From Clostridium sp. Marseille-P299 (GTDB lineage Bacteria > Bacillota > Clostridia > Lachnospirales > Lachnospiraceae), in contig NZ_FJVE01000007.1 in NCBI RefSeq assembly GCF_900078195.1, positions 1,178,001 through 1,242,000 of the forward strand: 64,000 nucleotides of DNA, given 5' to 3'. The notes below the pieces were generated by a model. It was given only the letters and a program-made list of their open reading frames with translations, was not told where the DNA came from and did no database searches. Position 1 is the stretch's first letter; the number at the start of each line of letters is the position of its first letter. The translations under genes and the position numbers were made by a program. This document shows positions 63,809 through 64,000 of this stretch, piece after piece.

Positions 63809-64000
63809 TTGTCAAAAAAATATGGGAAATATATTGCAAATATATTTATTTTATTTGCATTAATAGGAATAACGTATTATTTACTTTTTAGGGGGCAAGA
63901 GTTTTCTGAAATATTAGATTCTCTTATCCTAGCGAAGAATAGCTATTTAATTCTAGGCATTGTGTTTGTCATTGGATTTGTATGTAGTGAATCGTATATT
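63809..64000 (+). CDS. Start of a flippase-like / MprF-type multipass membrane protein (partial)
   Basis: TTG at 63809 with ATGGAGG eight bases upstream; the frame stays open for 64 codons to the window edge. It begins MSKKYGKYIANIFILFALIG and continues ITYYLLFRGQEFSEILDSLI ... YLILGIVFVIGFVCSESYI. Two hydrophobic helices separated by a short loop with a helical EFSEILDSL segment resemble the N-terminus of the lysylphosphatidylglycerol synthetase TM region/YbhN family (UPF0104). The C-terminal part is outside the window, so whether an aminoacyltransferase domain is present is unknown. Confidence 0.65.
   Translation, partial: MSKKYGKYIANIFILFALIGITYYLLFRGQEFSEILDSLILAKNSYLILGIVFVIGFVCSESYI

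Noticed and set aside
1..64000. tRNA, rRNA, prophage or toxin-antitoxin modules
   Set aside because: No cloverleaf-like clusters, rRNA strings, phage structural genes or paired small toxin/antitoxin frames were recognised on reading both strands; a tRNAscan/Infernal run would be decisive.

Overview
The window looks like chromosomal DNA of a low-GC, anaerobic, spore-forming Firmicute of the Lachnospiraceae type (Lachnoclostridium/Clostridium phytofermentans-like). This is inferred from strong AT bias, AGGAGG-type ribosome sites with many TTG/GTG starts, a fused SecDF, a LysM-GH18 spore-type protein, a GerMN lipoprotein, an oxygen-sensitive two-subunit serine dehydratase and an intracellular GH94 cellobiose phosphorylase. 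No rRNA, tRNA, CRISPR array or prophage was seen.

Layout. 1-4.2 kb is an insertion-sequence graveyard: decayed ISL3 and IS3 transposases and one intact IS110-type transposase with a long non-coding flank. It abuts a secreted alkaline phosphatase whose signal peptide seems to have lost its beginning. 5.9-9.8 kb holds a YibE/F membrane protein, a YuiD-type membrane protein, a small unknown protein and a GNAT acetyltransferase behind a strongly structured leader. 9.9-12.0 kb is a YyaL/DUF255 gene broken by a 20-bp insertion at its CHWCH motif. 12.4-17.0 kb carries a KdpDE-like two-component pair, a small membrane protein and SecDF. 17.3-21.6 kb has a CoiA-like protein, thioredoxin, a Crp/Fnr regulator, an ArsC/Spx-fold protein and the LysM-GH18 protein. 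22.2-29.6 kb has a cysteine desulfurase with a TtcA-like tRNA thiolase, a Big2-domain exported protein, an RmlD-like reductase, and a dicarboxylate/amino-acid symporter followed by the serine dehydratase subunits. 29.7-32.6 kb is a methionine ABC importer (metNIQ) preceded by a promoter, a 33-codon Met/Cys-rich leader ORF and an intrinsic terminator, which has the form of a transcription attenuator. 33.1-38.0 kb is an HTH-plus-binding-protein regulator divergent from modABC; between them lies a decayed IS still flanked by a 28-bp exact duplication and ending in a 20-bp tandem array. 38.0-45.7 kb has two palindromic elements, cellobiose phosphorylase, and a minus-strand ABC/LytTR/DUF3021/EamA cluster. 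46-54.4 kb is arginine biosynthesis (argG, then argCJBD) around a PAP2 protein flanked by tandem repeats and Maf. 54.7-64 kb contains a 216-bp near-palindrome, a YdcZ-type transporter, comEA, a WalRK-like two-component pair, a GerMN lipoprotein, comEC with low-complexity inserts, an APH-fold kinase and the start of a flippase-like membrane protein.

How the genes fit together: import and use of sulfur amino acids and serine (metNIQ, sdaAB/AA, cysteine desulfurase/TtcA), molybdate import under a dedicated sensor, arginine synthesis from glutamate, phosphorolytic cellobiose use, and a near-complete set of DNA-uptake membrane parts (comEA, comEC, coiA-like). The most unusual signals are the Met/Cys-rich leader upstream of metNIQ, the IS scar with a 28-bp duplication, and the long imperfect palindromes.
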